From Saccharibacillus brassicae (GTDB taxonomy: Bacteria > Bacillota > Bacilli > Paenibacillales > Paenibacillaceae), in contig NZ_CP041217.1 of NCBI RefSeq assembly GCF_006542275.1, forward strand, positions 1,039,501-1,103,500: a stretch of DNA of 64,000 bases, in the 5' to 3' direction. A model generated the notes under the pieces. The model was not told where the DNA came from. It was given only the letters and a program-made list of their open reading frames with translations, and made no database searches. The translations under genes were made by a program, and so were the position numbers. Position 1 is the stretch's first letter, and every line of letters starts with the position of its first letter. Of the stretch, positions 45,019-52,436 are shown one piece after another.

Positions 45019-46002
45019 ATGCCCTTTATTTTCCGATCCGCCTTATTCCGGTCCGCTTCGCTGCTGCTGGGAGGCGCCCTGCTGATCGCGGGCTGCGGCT
45101 CGTCCGGCAGCGGCACCGCGGGAACGGCAGATGCCGCTCCTGAAGCCGCCGAGCCTGCCGTCCGCACCGTCCGTCACCTCAAAGGCGACAGCGCCATTCC
45201 GGCCGAGCCGGCGCGCATCGCTTCGCTCGATTACCGGCTGACCGATTATCTGCTGGCGCTCGGCCTCAAGCCTTACGCCACCGTCACGTATCCGGGCGGC
45301 GTCATGCCGCCTTATCTGGATGCCGCCGCGCTCGAAGGCGTGCAGCCGCTCGGCGACGAAGTCAACGTCGAAGCGGTGCTGCAGGCCGCTCCCGACGTCA
45401 TTCTGGGCCGCAAAGCGCAGGCCGATCTGTACGATCAGCTGCAAGCAGTCGCGCCGACCGTCATTGCCGATTCGCCTTCGGCGAACTGGAAAGAAGAGCT
45501 TCGGGCTTACGGCCGCATGTTCGGGCGCGAAGATCGGGCCGAGACTTGGCTGGACGGCTACGCCAAGCAGGCCGAAGCGGCCCGGCAGGCGATCGCCGCC
45601 GCCGTGCCGGCAGGATCGACTTTTCTGTACGTGCGCATCATGCCCAAGGAAGTCCGCGTGCACGGGCCGAAGCAGGCGCTGTCCGACGTCCTCTATGCCG
45701 ATCTCGGTCTGACCCCGGCGCGCGGCGTCGAGCAGCTCGAAGACATCGTCCCGATCTCGCTGGAAGTGCTGCCGGATTACGACGCCGATTATCTGTTCGT
45801 GGAAGTCGGCGCTCCGGGCGCGGACGGCGACCGCGACGCCGCGGACAACCGGAAGCGGATCGAGCAGACTTCCGTTTGGAAAAACCTCAAAGCGGTCCGG
45901 GCCGGACACGTGTACGAAATGCCGCAGTGGGTCATCAGCGAAGCGCCTTTGATCAAGCAAAAATCGGTGGAAGAAGTGAAACGGGTTTTGACCGGAAAAT
46001 GA
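45019..46002 (+). CDS. Iron-siderophore ABC transporter binding lipoprotein
   Basis: The product has 327 residues. The lipobox LLIAGC (Cys26) follows a short hydrophobic signal. The FecB/FhuD-like class III binding fold is seen in ARIASLDYRLTDYLLALGLKP, VNVEAVLQAAPDVILGRK and LQAVAPTVIADSPSANWKEE. VLPDYDADYLFVEVG and WKNLKAVRAGHVYEMP close the second lobe. It delivers ferric siderophore (hydroxamate- or catecholate-type) to a permease encoded elsewhere, since no permease is adjacent. Control by the Fur box is strongly supported. RBS is GTAGAAGGAG. Confidence 0.9.
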   Translation: MPFIFRSALFRSASLLLGGALLIAGCGSSGSGTAGTADAAPEAAEPAVRTVRHLKGDSAIPAEPARIASLDYRLTDYLLALGLKPYATVTYPGGVMPPYLDAAALEGVQPLGDEVNVEAVLQAAPDVILGRKAQADLYDQLQAVAPTVIADSPSANWKEELRAYGRMFGREDRAETWLDGYAKQAEAARQAIAAAVPAGSTFLYVRIMPKEVRVHGPKQALSDVLYADLGLTPARGVEQLEDIVPISLEVLPDYDADYLFVEVGAPGADGDRDAADNRKRIEQTSVWKNLKAVRAGHVYEMPQWVISEAPLIKQKSVEEVKRVLTGK

Positions 46003-46080
46003 ACGTATGGATCGACCGCAAGGCGTAAACGAACAGATGCACCCGATACGGCGGGTCGACCGAAACCATACGCGGAACGC

Positions 46081-46115
46081 AAAAAGGAGCGGGATCACCC
46101 CCGCTCCTTTTTTTT
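46081..46115. terminator. Bidirectional terminator after the lipoprotein gene
   Basis: AAAAAGGAGCGGG, ATCAC loop, CCCGCTCCTTTTTTTT. Confidence 0.9.
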
Positions 46116-46171
46116 GAATTCCGATCGACGGCGGATGCGTTCCGGTCGAGGTTGCCAGGTCAAGATTGACT

Positions 46172-46687
46172 TCAGCTTGGCGGCAGGTCCGCAGAAGGTT
46201 CGCCCTGTCCGGCGCCGCCGAGACCGGCCCGCTGCCGCGACGTTTCTCCGCCCGCGCCGACCGGATGCAGTTCGCTGGCGCGGCCGAGGCCGGTCGGCGG
46301 CATGTTCACGTAGATCGATTCGTGCGCGCCGTTCTCGACCAGGTACGTCTCGTGGTAGATGCCGACGGCGTTGCCCGCGCGCAGTTTGCGGTTGAACGTT
46401 TTCCACGCTTTGAGATGATGTTCGCCGCCGCGGGCATACTGTTCCAACTGATCATACGAGCGCCAATATTGGACAAGGGAGACGCCGCGTCCGGTCAGGG
46501 ACACCGAAGCGTCAAGAAAACCCAGTTCTTTGTTGCTGTACAATTCCTGAATCATCGGTCCCATCGAACGCAGCACGGGCAGCCATTTGTGCACCGCATA
46601 CCATTTGTTCACGCGCGTTCCGATAATGAATACGACAAACGGTCCTTCGATCCGTGCCGTCTGTCTGCCCGGAATGACTTTCGCCAT
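46172..46687 (-). CDS. DUF4188-family protein
   Basis: The product has 171 residues. Residues 1-140 (VIPGRQTARIEGPFVVFIIG, VNKWYAVHKWLPVLRSM, SLVQYWRSYDQLEQYA) match DUF4188, a dimeric alpha/beta-barrel fold related to small monooxygenases. The last ~30 residues (GGETSRQRAGLGGAGQGEP...) are Gly-rich and look non-conserved. Its function is unknown; family members are often under TetR control and respond to toxic small molecules. ATG 46687 follows TGAGGAGGCG. It is transcribed with the TetR gene 13 bp upstream. Confidence 0.75.
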   Translation of the reverse strand: MAKVIPGRQTARIEGPFVVFIIGTRVNKWYAVHKWLPVLRSMGPMIQELYSNKELGFLDASVSLTGRGVSLVQYWRSYDQLEQYARGGEHHLKAWKTFNRKLRAGNAVGIYHETYLVENGAHESIYVNMPPTGLGRASELHPVGAGGETSRQRAGLGGAGQGEPSADLPPS

Positions 46688-46700
46688 CTTGCTCGCCTCC

Positions 46701-47336
46701 TCAGCCTCGTTCCATTACTCTCAGATGCAGGTCGTAAAATCCGCGGATATCGTCCGAGGCGTACAAGCGCGCCGTCAGAAACGCTCCGTAAAAAATCGTC
46801 CACAGCAGCTTGACCGCTTCGTCGATCGGCAGATCGGGGTCAAGCGTCCCGTCGCTTCGCGCTTCGAGCATGCAGCGTTCGAACAGATCGGACAGGTCGG
46901 GCGTCGCCGCCGCCTCCTTTTCCCGGCCGGGAAACAGCAGGTGAATCTCCGCCGCGCTCAGGTCGGGCATGCACGGATGCATATCTTTTTCGGCCAAAAA
47001 AGCGATCAATCCCGGCATGACGCCGGGCCTTGCTTCGTATCCGTCCGCCACGCCGGCCAGCAGATGGCGGATCGAAGCGAAGCCGCGCCGGCCGCCGTCG
47101 TCGATCTCCAGCATCCGTTCGGTCAGCCACGCTCGCATGAAATAGACGAGCAGCGCTTCCTTTTGCGGAAAACATTTAAAAAAAGTCACTTTCGACGTTT
47201 CCGCCTCGCGGCAGATGTCGTCCACCATGATCTCGCTGAACTTGCGCGTACGCATCAGGTCCAGCCCGGCTTCGTACAGCTTGATGCGCGTTCTTGCTTT
47301 CTTGATCTCGCGCAGTGAATGGTTCGGTTCCGGCAA
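46701..47336 (-). CDS. TetR/AcrR-family repressor
   Basis: The product has 211 residues. The N-terminal HTH spans about 15-60: TRIKLYEAGLDLMRTRKFSE then VDDICREAETSKVTFFKCFP, with the typical F-K/Y recognition end. The remainder is an all-helical ligand and dimer domain. The start is TTG 47336, chosen because AAGGAGGAGTCA lies directly upstream. It precedes the DUF4188 gene in one operon. GTTAAC sites around the promoter suggest autorepression, relieved by a small hydrophobic inducer. Confidence 0.9.
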   Translation of the reverse strand: MPEPNHSLREIKKARTRIKLYEAGLDLMRTRKFSEIMVDDICREAETSKVTFFKCFPQKEALLVYFMRAWLTERMLEIDDGGRRGFASIRHLLAGVADGYEARPGVMPGLIAFLAEKDMHPCMPDLSAAEIHLLFPGREKEAAATPDLSDLFERCMLEARSDGTLDPDLPIDEAVKLLWTIFYGAFLTARLYASDDIRGFYDLHLRVMERG

Positions 47337-47361
47337 ATGACTCCTCCTTGCACGTTCTCTT

Positions 47362-47396
47362 AGTTAACCCTCGTAAATAAGTTAACTCAAGTTAAC
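47362..47396 (-). promoter_or_regulatory. tetR promoter with three GTTAAC elements
   Basis: Minus strand TTGAGT (47385-47390), 17 bp, TTAACT (47362-47367). GTTAAC occurs at 47363, 47381 and 47391, two of them 10 bp apart inside AGTTAACTCAAGTTAACTT. The sites cover -10 and -35, fitting TetR autorepression. Confidence 0.6.
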
Positions 47397-47457
47397 TTAA
47401 ATTGCAATCAAAATTTATTCTTGTGTCGCTGTGCTGTCCGCTGCGCCGCTCGCGTTC

Positions 47458-47486
47458 TTGCTTGAAGCGGGAACGACGTCTAGAAT
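47458..47486 (+). promoter_or_regulatory. Promoter of the phosphoesterase gene
   Basis: TTGCTT, 17 bp, TAGAAT, 50 bp before the start. Confidence 0.55.
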
Positions 47487-47535
47487 GGGGAGAGTTTAGT
47501 ATCCCGACTCCTCCCCCGAAAGAGAGGCTCCTCCC

Positions 47536-48261
47536 ATGTCAAAAAGAACGTTGGCCATCAGCGATATCCACGGCGAACTGCATCTGCTGGACCGCCTGCT
47601 GCACCAAATAAGCTACGATCCGGCTGCCGACCAACTGGTGCTGCTCGGCGATTATATCGACCGCGGCCCGCTGTCCATGCAGACGCTTGACCGTGTCATC
47701 GACCTGTGCGCCGAAGGGGCGATCGCGCTCAAAGGCAACCACGAAGATTTGATGCTGCGCGCGCTCGACGGCGGAGACGAAGAAGACTGGAAACGCTGGA
47801 TCGTGCGCAACGGCGGCTGCGTAACGCTTGAGAGCTACGGCTTCTCCGACAAAGAGCTGCGGGTCGAGCTGGGCGCGAACTACCGGCGGCCCGAGCTGAG
47901 ATCGGAGACGCTGGAGCGACATCTCGATTTCGTGCGCGGTCTGGGCCTCTTTTATGAGACAGACGATTTCGTGTTCGTGCATGCCGGCATCCCGCCGGGC
48001 CTGACCGCGGCCGAAGCCGATCCGTCCGATCTGATCTGGATACGCGAGCCGTTTCACCGCGGCTACGACGGAAGCAAGACGGTCGTGTTCGGCCACACCC
48101 CGACGCGGGGCCTGCACGGGGACGAAGACAACAACGACCTGTATTACGGCGCCAACCGCATTATCGGCATCGACGGCGGCGCGGTGTTCGGCGGCCAGCT
48201 CAACGCGCTCGATACGCAGAGCGGACAGACGTTTTATGTAAAAAGCGATTCGCCGGCTTAA
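47536..48261 (+). CDS. Metallophosphoesterase, PPP/PrpE-ApaH type
   Basis: The product has 241 residues. All five metal-site blocks are present: SDIHGELH, LLGDYIDRGPLS, ALKGNHEDLML, FVFVHAGIPPGL and TVVFGHTPTRG. This is the calcineurin-like dimetal phosphatase fold of bacterial Ser/Thr phosphatases and diadenosine tetraphosphatases. Which substrate is used cannot be told. ATG 47536 is the only start keeping the DIHG block near the N-terminus; GAAAGAGAGG lies upstream. Confidence 0.9.
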   Translation: MSKRTLAISDIHGELHLLDRLLHQISYDPAADQLVLLGDYIDRGPLSMQTLDRVIDLCAEGAIALKGNHEDLMLRALDGGDEEDWKRWIVRNGGCVTLESYGFSDKELRVELGANYRRPELRSETLERHLDFVRGLGLFYETDDFVFVHAGIPPGLTAAEADPSDLIWIREPFHRGYDGSKTVVFGHTPTRGLHGDEDNNDLYYGANRIIGIDGGAVFGGQLNALDTQSGQTFYVKSDSPA

Positions 48262-48393
48262 CCGGAGCGCCGCTTCGGTTCCCGCCGGGGAATCGAAGCG
48301 GCGTGCGAGGCGGCGCGGACCGCGGGTGAGACGGCGGGTGCGGCCCGGACGGCAGGCTTGGACGGCGCAGGCGTCGGCCGCGCGTTACAGGCC

Positions 48394-48433
48394 AAAAAAA
48401 GCTTCTCCGCCCATCGGGGCAGAGAAGCTTTTT
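48394..48433. terminator. Bidirectional terminator
   Basis: AAAAAAAGCTTCTCCGCCC, ATC, GGGGCAGAGAAGCTTTTT, between convergent genes. Confidence 0.85.
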
Positions 48434-48488
48434 GTCGAATGTTTCGGTTGGCGCCGCCGGTGGCGCCATAGATCGGGCAGCCGGCCGC

Positions 48489-48911
48489 CTAGAACTCTCT
48501 GGGCGGGTTCGGCTGCATGTCCGGCGGGTCGATCGGCTGGATCTCCGGCGGCTGCATCGGCTGGACGTCGGGCGGGTCGACCGGCTGGATCTCCGGTGCC
48601 TGACCCGGCTGGACGCCCGGCGGTTCCTGGGGCGTGATCTCCGGCTGGTGCGGCCGCACGCCCGGCATGTCGTCCGGGTCGAATTCCGGCGGCTGTCCCG
48701 GCTGCACGTCCGGCGGACCGCTCGGCGTAATCTCCGGGTCGCTTCCCGGCTGCACGCCGGGTACTTCGCCCGGCGTCACTTCCGGCGGGTCGACCGGCTG
48801 AATCTCCGGGTCGGAACCCGGCTGCGTGCCGGGCGGGGTCTGGGGCTCCGGCGCATCGGACGCGCGGACGATATAGAAATCCTGATGTTCTCCGATATCT
48901 TGTCTCATCAT
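48489..48911 (-). CDS. Proline-rich disordered repeat protein
   Basis: The product has 140 residues. After about 20 ordinary residues (MMRQDIGEHQDFYIVRASDA) the whole protein is a loose repeat of PG(V)QPG-(Q/S)xPEIxP-xxPPxVQP. It is acidic and Pro-rich, with no signal peptide or membrane segment. Such proteins are extended polyproline-II rods or binding tethers. Tandem ATGs at 48911 and 48908 follow AGGGGAGGCGAC. Function unknown; it lies downstream of the TerD-vWA and 87-residue genes on the same strand. Confidence 0.6.
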   Translation of the reverse strand: MMRQDIGEHQDFYIVRASDAPEPQTPPGTQPGSDPEIQPVDPPEVTPGEVPGVQPGSDPEITPSGPPDVQPGQPPEFDPDDMPGVRPHQPEITPQEPPGVQPGQAPEIQPVDPPDVQPMQPPEIQPIDPPDMQPNPPREF

Positions 48912-49022
48912 ATAAGTCGCCTCCCCTATCTAGGATCGAACGGATCGAAATGGCAGATCGAAACAGCGGTTCGGGCCAACTGTGCGCAGCAAACAAATTC
49001 GCTTACGCCATTTATTACCCGC

Positions 49023-49286
49023 TTACCACTCGTGCCACGCGCGCGGCCCGTCGATCTGCACGATCGACTTTTTCTGCGTGCGCCCGTGGTTGAAGCTCAT
49101 CGTACGCAGTTCGTAGCCGGGCGCGTCCAGCGCAAGCAGCTTTTTCCACTTCGATACCGGATGGGTCGGCTTGCCCGGGCTGGCCATATCGACGAGCACC
49201 AGGTCTTTGTGCAGCAGGTTCAGACATTGTCCCAGCGTCATCGCAGACGGAGACGTTTCGACGGAAGATTCCGGATGCGAACTCAT
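49023..49286 (-). CDS. Small hypothetical protein downstream of TerD-vWA
   Basis: The product has 87 residues. ATG 49286 follows CGAAGGAGGACAACAAC, a strong ribosome binding site. The sequence (MTLGQCLNLLHKDLVLVDMA, PVSKWKKLLALDAPGYELRT, HGRTQKKSIVQIDGPRAWHEW) has no recognised domain. Tandem position 61 bp after the TerD-vWA gene suggests co-transcription. Confidence 0.55.
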   Translation of the reverse strand: MSSHPESSVETSPSAMTLGQCLNLLHKDLVLVDMASPGKPTHPVSKWKKLLALDAPGYELRTMSFNHGRTQKKSIVQIDGPRAWHEW

Positions 49287-49347
49287 GTTGTTGTCCTCCT
49301 TCGTTTTTCGATTCGCTAATTCACTGATTCCCTGATTGCTTGGGCAT

Positions 49348-50691
49348 TCAGCTTTTCAAAATGCCGCGCGAGCGGACTTCCTTCAGCCAGCCCGGAAATT
49401 CGTTCAGCAGCCGGTCGTACAACTCTTCGTCGCTGACCGAGTCCAGATCGTCGAGCGCGAAAAAATCGGCGTTGTCGACGATGCGTCCGCGCAGGTCGTC
49501 CAACTGCTCCAGCACGCCGAAGTTGGCTCTGCCGAGACCGACGAACTGCCAAAAGATCGGCTTGTCCGCGTGTTTGATCAGCAGCTTCGAGATCTTCTTC
49601 GTCTCGTAGATGCCCCCGTCGCTAAAAAAGATGATATAGGTCGGCGTCCGGTCGTCCGGGTCTTCTTCCGTGTACTTGCGGACGACGTCTTCCATGACGA
49701 CGGGCTCGTTGTTGCCGAAGCCGATCTTGCTCTTCAGGCTCGGTCCCGGGTACGTCTTCTGCACGTAATTCTCGTATTGGTACTCCGTCACGCTCGGCGC
49801 CCGCATCATCTTGCTGGCAAAAAACCAGACGTCCATAATCCCGTCGTCGTCCATTTGGGCAGATACGGCGAGAATCCGTTCGAACGCACGCTGGACGGTG
49901 CCTTGTTTGTACAGCTGCGTCATCGAGCCCGAAGCGTCGAACACGACGGCTACGCGGGCTTTTTCGTGCGCGATATTTTTCTTCTCCAGCGAGATGCCGA
50001 CTTTGCGCTTGAGCAGGTCGATCTTGCCGAGCGGCCGCGACGGCTCCGGTTCGGGCTTCGCCGGCGGCTGCGCGGGAAGCCCGGCAGCGGCGGTCGACGG
50101 AGCGGGCGACGAAGCGGCCGGCGCGCTCTCGGGCGGCTTCGGCGTGCTCGGCGGCGCGGGTGCTTCTTCGTCTTCGATCTCGACGCCGTGTGCTTCGGCC
50201 AGCGGCTTGAGCCCTCCGTTGAAGCCCCGTCCGATCGCGCGCAGCTTCAATCCCGACGCGTGCCGGTACAGTTCCATGAAGACGAGCGAACGCTCCTGCG
50301 TCGCTTCCCGGATCTCGTACAGAATCTCGCCGCTGCCCGTTTCCGCCACGATCCGGCAGCCGGTCACGTCGGCAAACGTCCCGGCTCCGTCAAGCGTCGC
50401 GGAAAAGACGCATTTGGCGATCAGGCCGGCGTCCAGCTCGTTCGTGCGGATAACGAAGACGACGCCGCTGGGCCCCGTCCGCTCGTACCGTACCTGCCCG
50501 CCCGGACTGCTGTCTTGATTGTAAAAAATAAAATAATCGTCCGAAGGCACTTTGCCGTTCTCTCCGACCATGAAACAGCTGACGTCGAGATCCGCCGGAG
50601 CGGCGTTCCATTCGACGCGTACGCGAAGTTCGTCCGTCTGCCCGATCGGAGCGTTGGCTCCTGTCGTCAAAACCGTTTGCGGTGTTCCCAT
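49348..50691 (-). CDS. TerD-vWA fusion protein (TerF-like)
   Basis: The product has 447 residues. Residues 5-172 form a TerD (tellurium-resistance/stress) domain with Ca-binding-type ADLDVSCFMV and DDYFIFYNQD loops. A Pro/Ala/Glu linker covers 175-220. A vWA domain covers 245-445 with a complete MIDAS start FDASGSM (Asp252, Ser254, Ser256) and DDRTPTYIIFFSDGG. TerF-type proteins of Ter operons share this order; the roles proposed are envelope stress, phage defence and chemical resistance. No other ter gene (terB, terC, terZ) is nearby. ATG 50691 follows CGGGAGGCG. Confidence 0.88.
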   Translation of the reverse strand: MGTPQTVLTTGANAPIGQTDELRVRVEWNAAPADLDVSCFMVGENGKVPSDDYFIFYNQDSSPGGQVRYERTGPSGVVFVIRTNELDAGLIAKCVFSATLDGAGTFADVTGCRIVAETGSGEILYEIREATQERSLVFMELYRHASGLKLRAIGRGFNGGLKPLAEAHGVEIEDEEAPAPPSTPKPPESAPAASSPAPSTAAAGLPAQPPAKPEPEPSRPLGKIDLLKRKVGISLEKKNIAHEKARVAVVFDASGSMTQLYKQGTVQRAFERILAVSAQMDDDGIMDVWFFASKMMRAPSVTEYQYENYVQKTYPGPSLKSKIGFGNNEPVVMEDVVRKYTEEDPDDRTPTYIIFFSDGGIYETKKISKLLIKHADKPIFWQFVGLGRANFGVLEQLDDLRGRIVDNADFFALDDLDSVSDEELYDRLLNEFPGWLKEVRSRGILKS

Positions 50692-50901
50692 TGCATCGCC
50701 TCCCGAAAATGTGGCCTGGCACGGCGCGCTGCATTGGCGCTTCCGCCTGCCTATACGCCAAATTATACCATCGCCTTTTCTCCATTGCGAAACAGCCCGA
50801 AACGTTTGCTCCGCCTCCCGGCAGGTTAATGAACGAGCAGGAGTGCTTACATAAGACACTTTAAACATACCGAAAAGCACAAAGCGAGAGGAGAACTGGG
50901 C

Positions 50902-51657
50902 ATGTGGAGCGCATTGTTATGGGGCGGCATTTCCGCGTCGGCCGTCGTGCTGGGCGCGTTGGCGGCTTTGTTTTTACGCATTAAAAAGCGGTATATCGGC
51001 TGGATCATGGCGTTCGGCGTCGGCACGCTGATCGGCGCGGCCGCGTTCGAGCTGCTCGGCGACGCGCTGGAAGACGGCGGCGTGCTGGCGACGGGCATCG
51101 GATTTACGGCGGGCGCGCTCGTGTATACGGTCTTCGACCTGATCGTGTCCCGGCGCGGCGGCTCGAACCGCAAACGTTCGGGCAAAGACGAATCCGGTTC
51201 AAAAGCCGCCGGCGGCGAAGCCGACCAGAGCGGCCTCGGCATTTTCGCCGGCACCGTGATGGACGCCATTCCGGAGTCGATCATGCTCGGCGCAAGCCTG
51301 ATCGCGGGCAACGGCATCAGCGTCGTGCTCGTCGTCTCGATCTTCGTCAGCAATATCCCGGAAGGATTGTCGAGCACCGTCGGCCTGCAAAAAAACGGCT
51401 ATTCGCGCAAAAAGATATTCGTCATGTGGGGCGCGGTCCTGCTCGTATCGGCGCTGGCCGCGATGGGCGGCTACCTGTTCCTGGAGCAGCTCTCCGGCGA
51501 AATGAAAGCCGCGATCGGCGCTTTCGCCGGCGGCGGCATCATCGCCATGCTGTGCTCGACCATGATGCCGGAAGCTTTCGAAGAAGGCGGCCCGGCCGTA
51601 GGCTTCATCGCGTCGATGGGACTGCTGACCGCAATCCTGCTTGATACGTTCTCGTAA
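50902..51657 (+). CDS. ZIP-family metal transporter
   Basis: The product has 251 residues and about eight helices. The loop between helices 3 and 4 is charged and non-conserved (SRRGGSNRKRSGKDESGSK). Metal-site helices are present: GTVMDAIPESIMLGASL (near 115) and VSIFVSNIPEGLSSTVGL (near 145), with Glu of each PE(S/G) as ligands. It imports or releases Zn2+, Mn2+ or Fe2+; it could act as a low-affinity importer. ATG 50902 follows GCGAGAGGAGAACTGGGC. Its 3' 22 bp are duplicated just downstream. Confidence 0.88.
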   Translation: MWSALLWGGISASAVVLGALAALFLRIKKRYIGWIMAFGVGTLIGAAAFELLGDALEDGGVLATGIGFTAGALVYTVFDLIVSRRGGSNRKRSGKDESGSKAAGGEADQSGLGIFAGTVMDAIPESIMLGASLIAGNGISVVLVVSIFVSNIPEGLSSTVGLQKNGYSRKKIFVMWGAVLLVSALAAMGGYLFLEQLSGEMKAAIGAFAGGGIIAMLCSTMMPEAFEEGGPAVGFIASMGLLTAILLDTFS

Positions 51658-51705
51658 CACATGGTGACGAGATCCGGTTCAAGCCTGCTTGATACGTTCT
51701 CGTAA
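51636..51705. repeat. 22-bp duplication of the ZIP gene 3' end
   Basis: CCTGCTTGATACGTTCTCGT plus AA occurs at 51636-51657 (end of the gene, including stop) and again exactly at 51684-51705, 48 bp apart. Confidence 0.95.
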
Positions 51706-51735
51706 TCCCCTCCCCTATTTGGGCAGGGAAGTTCG

Positions 51736-51772
51736 GCCCGTTAACGGATCTTTGATCCGTAACGGGCTTTTT
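51736..51772 (+). terminator. Terminator of the ZIP gene
   Basis: GCCCGTTAACGGATC, TTT, GATCCGTAACGGGC, then TTTTTC. Confidence 0.9.
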
Positions 51773-51793
51773 CTTATAACCCCTTCATTTCTG

Positions 51794-51822
51794 TTTACAC
51801 CGGCCGCAGGCGATGCTATAGT
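51794..51822 (+). promoter_or_regulatory. Promoter of the regulator-MFS operon
   Basis: TTTACA, 17 bp, TATAGT. Predicted start is about 51829, where the operator array begins. Confidence 0.7.
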
Positions 51823-51830
51823 AGCGTCAT

Positions 51831-51879
51831 GATCTGGAATCCAGATCGATCTGTTTCCAGAATGATCTGATTCCAGATC
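51831..51879 (+). promoter_or_regulatory. Three abutting palindromic operators
   Basis: GATCTGGAATCCAGATC (51831-51847), GATCTGTTTCCAGAAT (51848-51863) and GATCTGATTCCAGATC (51864-51879) follow one another with no gap, starting at the predicted transcription start. The first is a perfect palindrome; the third is nearly so. Confidence 0.75.
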
Positions 51880-51924
51880 ACCAGGATTCAACATCGATCC
51901 GATTCCGACAAGGAGGAGATTTCG

Positions 51925-52434
51925 TTGACGGACAGACCGATGACGCCGAACGGCTCGCTTATCATCGACGCCAAACAGAACAAACTGCTGCAAAGCGCCC
52001 TGCGGATCAAAATCATGCACGCGCTGTCGCGCGAAGCGATGACGTCGAAGCAGGTCGCCGACCGGCTGCGCCAGACGCCGGGCAATATCCATTACCATAT
52101 CCAGCGGCTGTACGAAGGCGGGCTGCTTGAACTGGCCGAGACGCGCAGCGTCGCGGGCATCGTGGAGAAATATTATGCCGCGCCGGCTTCGCAGTTCCAT
52201 TTTCCCGGAGCGGCCGAAGGCGAACTTCGGCAAAAAGACGACGAAGGCTGGACGGGCGGCGCTCCTTTTTCCGAATACCATGCGACGCGGCTCGACCTGT
52301 CGGACGAAGAAGCGGCACGCTTCTCGGAAGAACTCAAGACGCTGTTGGAAAAGTGGGAACTTCATACCGAAGGCGGCCGGGAATACGGTGTCAGTATCCG
52401 GATCGGGCGAATCGACGAGAAAGGGGAAGATTGA
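51925..52434 (+). CDS. Winged-helix (ArsR-like) transcriptional regulator
   Basis: The product has 169 residues. The TTG start at 51925 is set by AAGGAGGAGATTTCG. Residues 20-80 form the winged helix: LQSALRIKIMHALSREAMTS then QVADRLRQTPGNIHYHIQRL, with the ELAETRSVAGIVEKYYAA wing. A C-terminal ligand or dimer part of about 80 residues follows. No ArsR metal-ligand cysteine pair is present. It overlaps in operon with the MFS gene, 2 bp downstream, and probably binds the triple operator to repress both genes. Confidence 0.8.
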   Translation: MTDRPMTPNGSLIIDAKQNKLLQSALRIKIMHALSREAMTSKQVADRLRQTPGNIHYHIQRLYEGGLLELAETRSVAGIVEKYYAAPASQFHFPGAAEGELRQKDDEGWTGGAPFSEYHATRLDLSDEEAARFSEELKTLLEKWELHTEGGREYGVSIRIGRIDEKGED

Positions 52435-52436
52435 GC

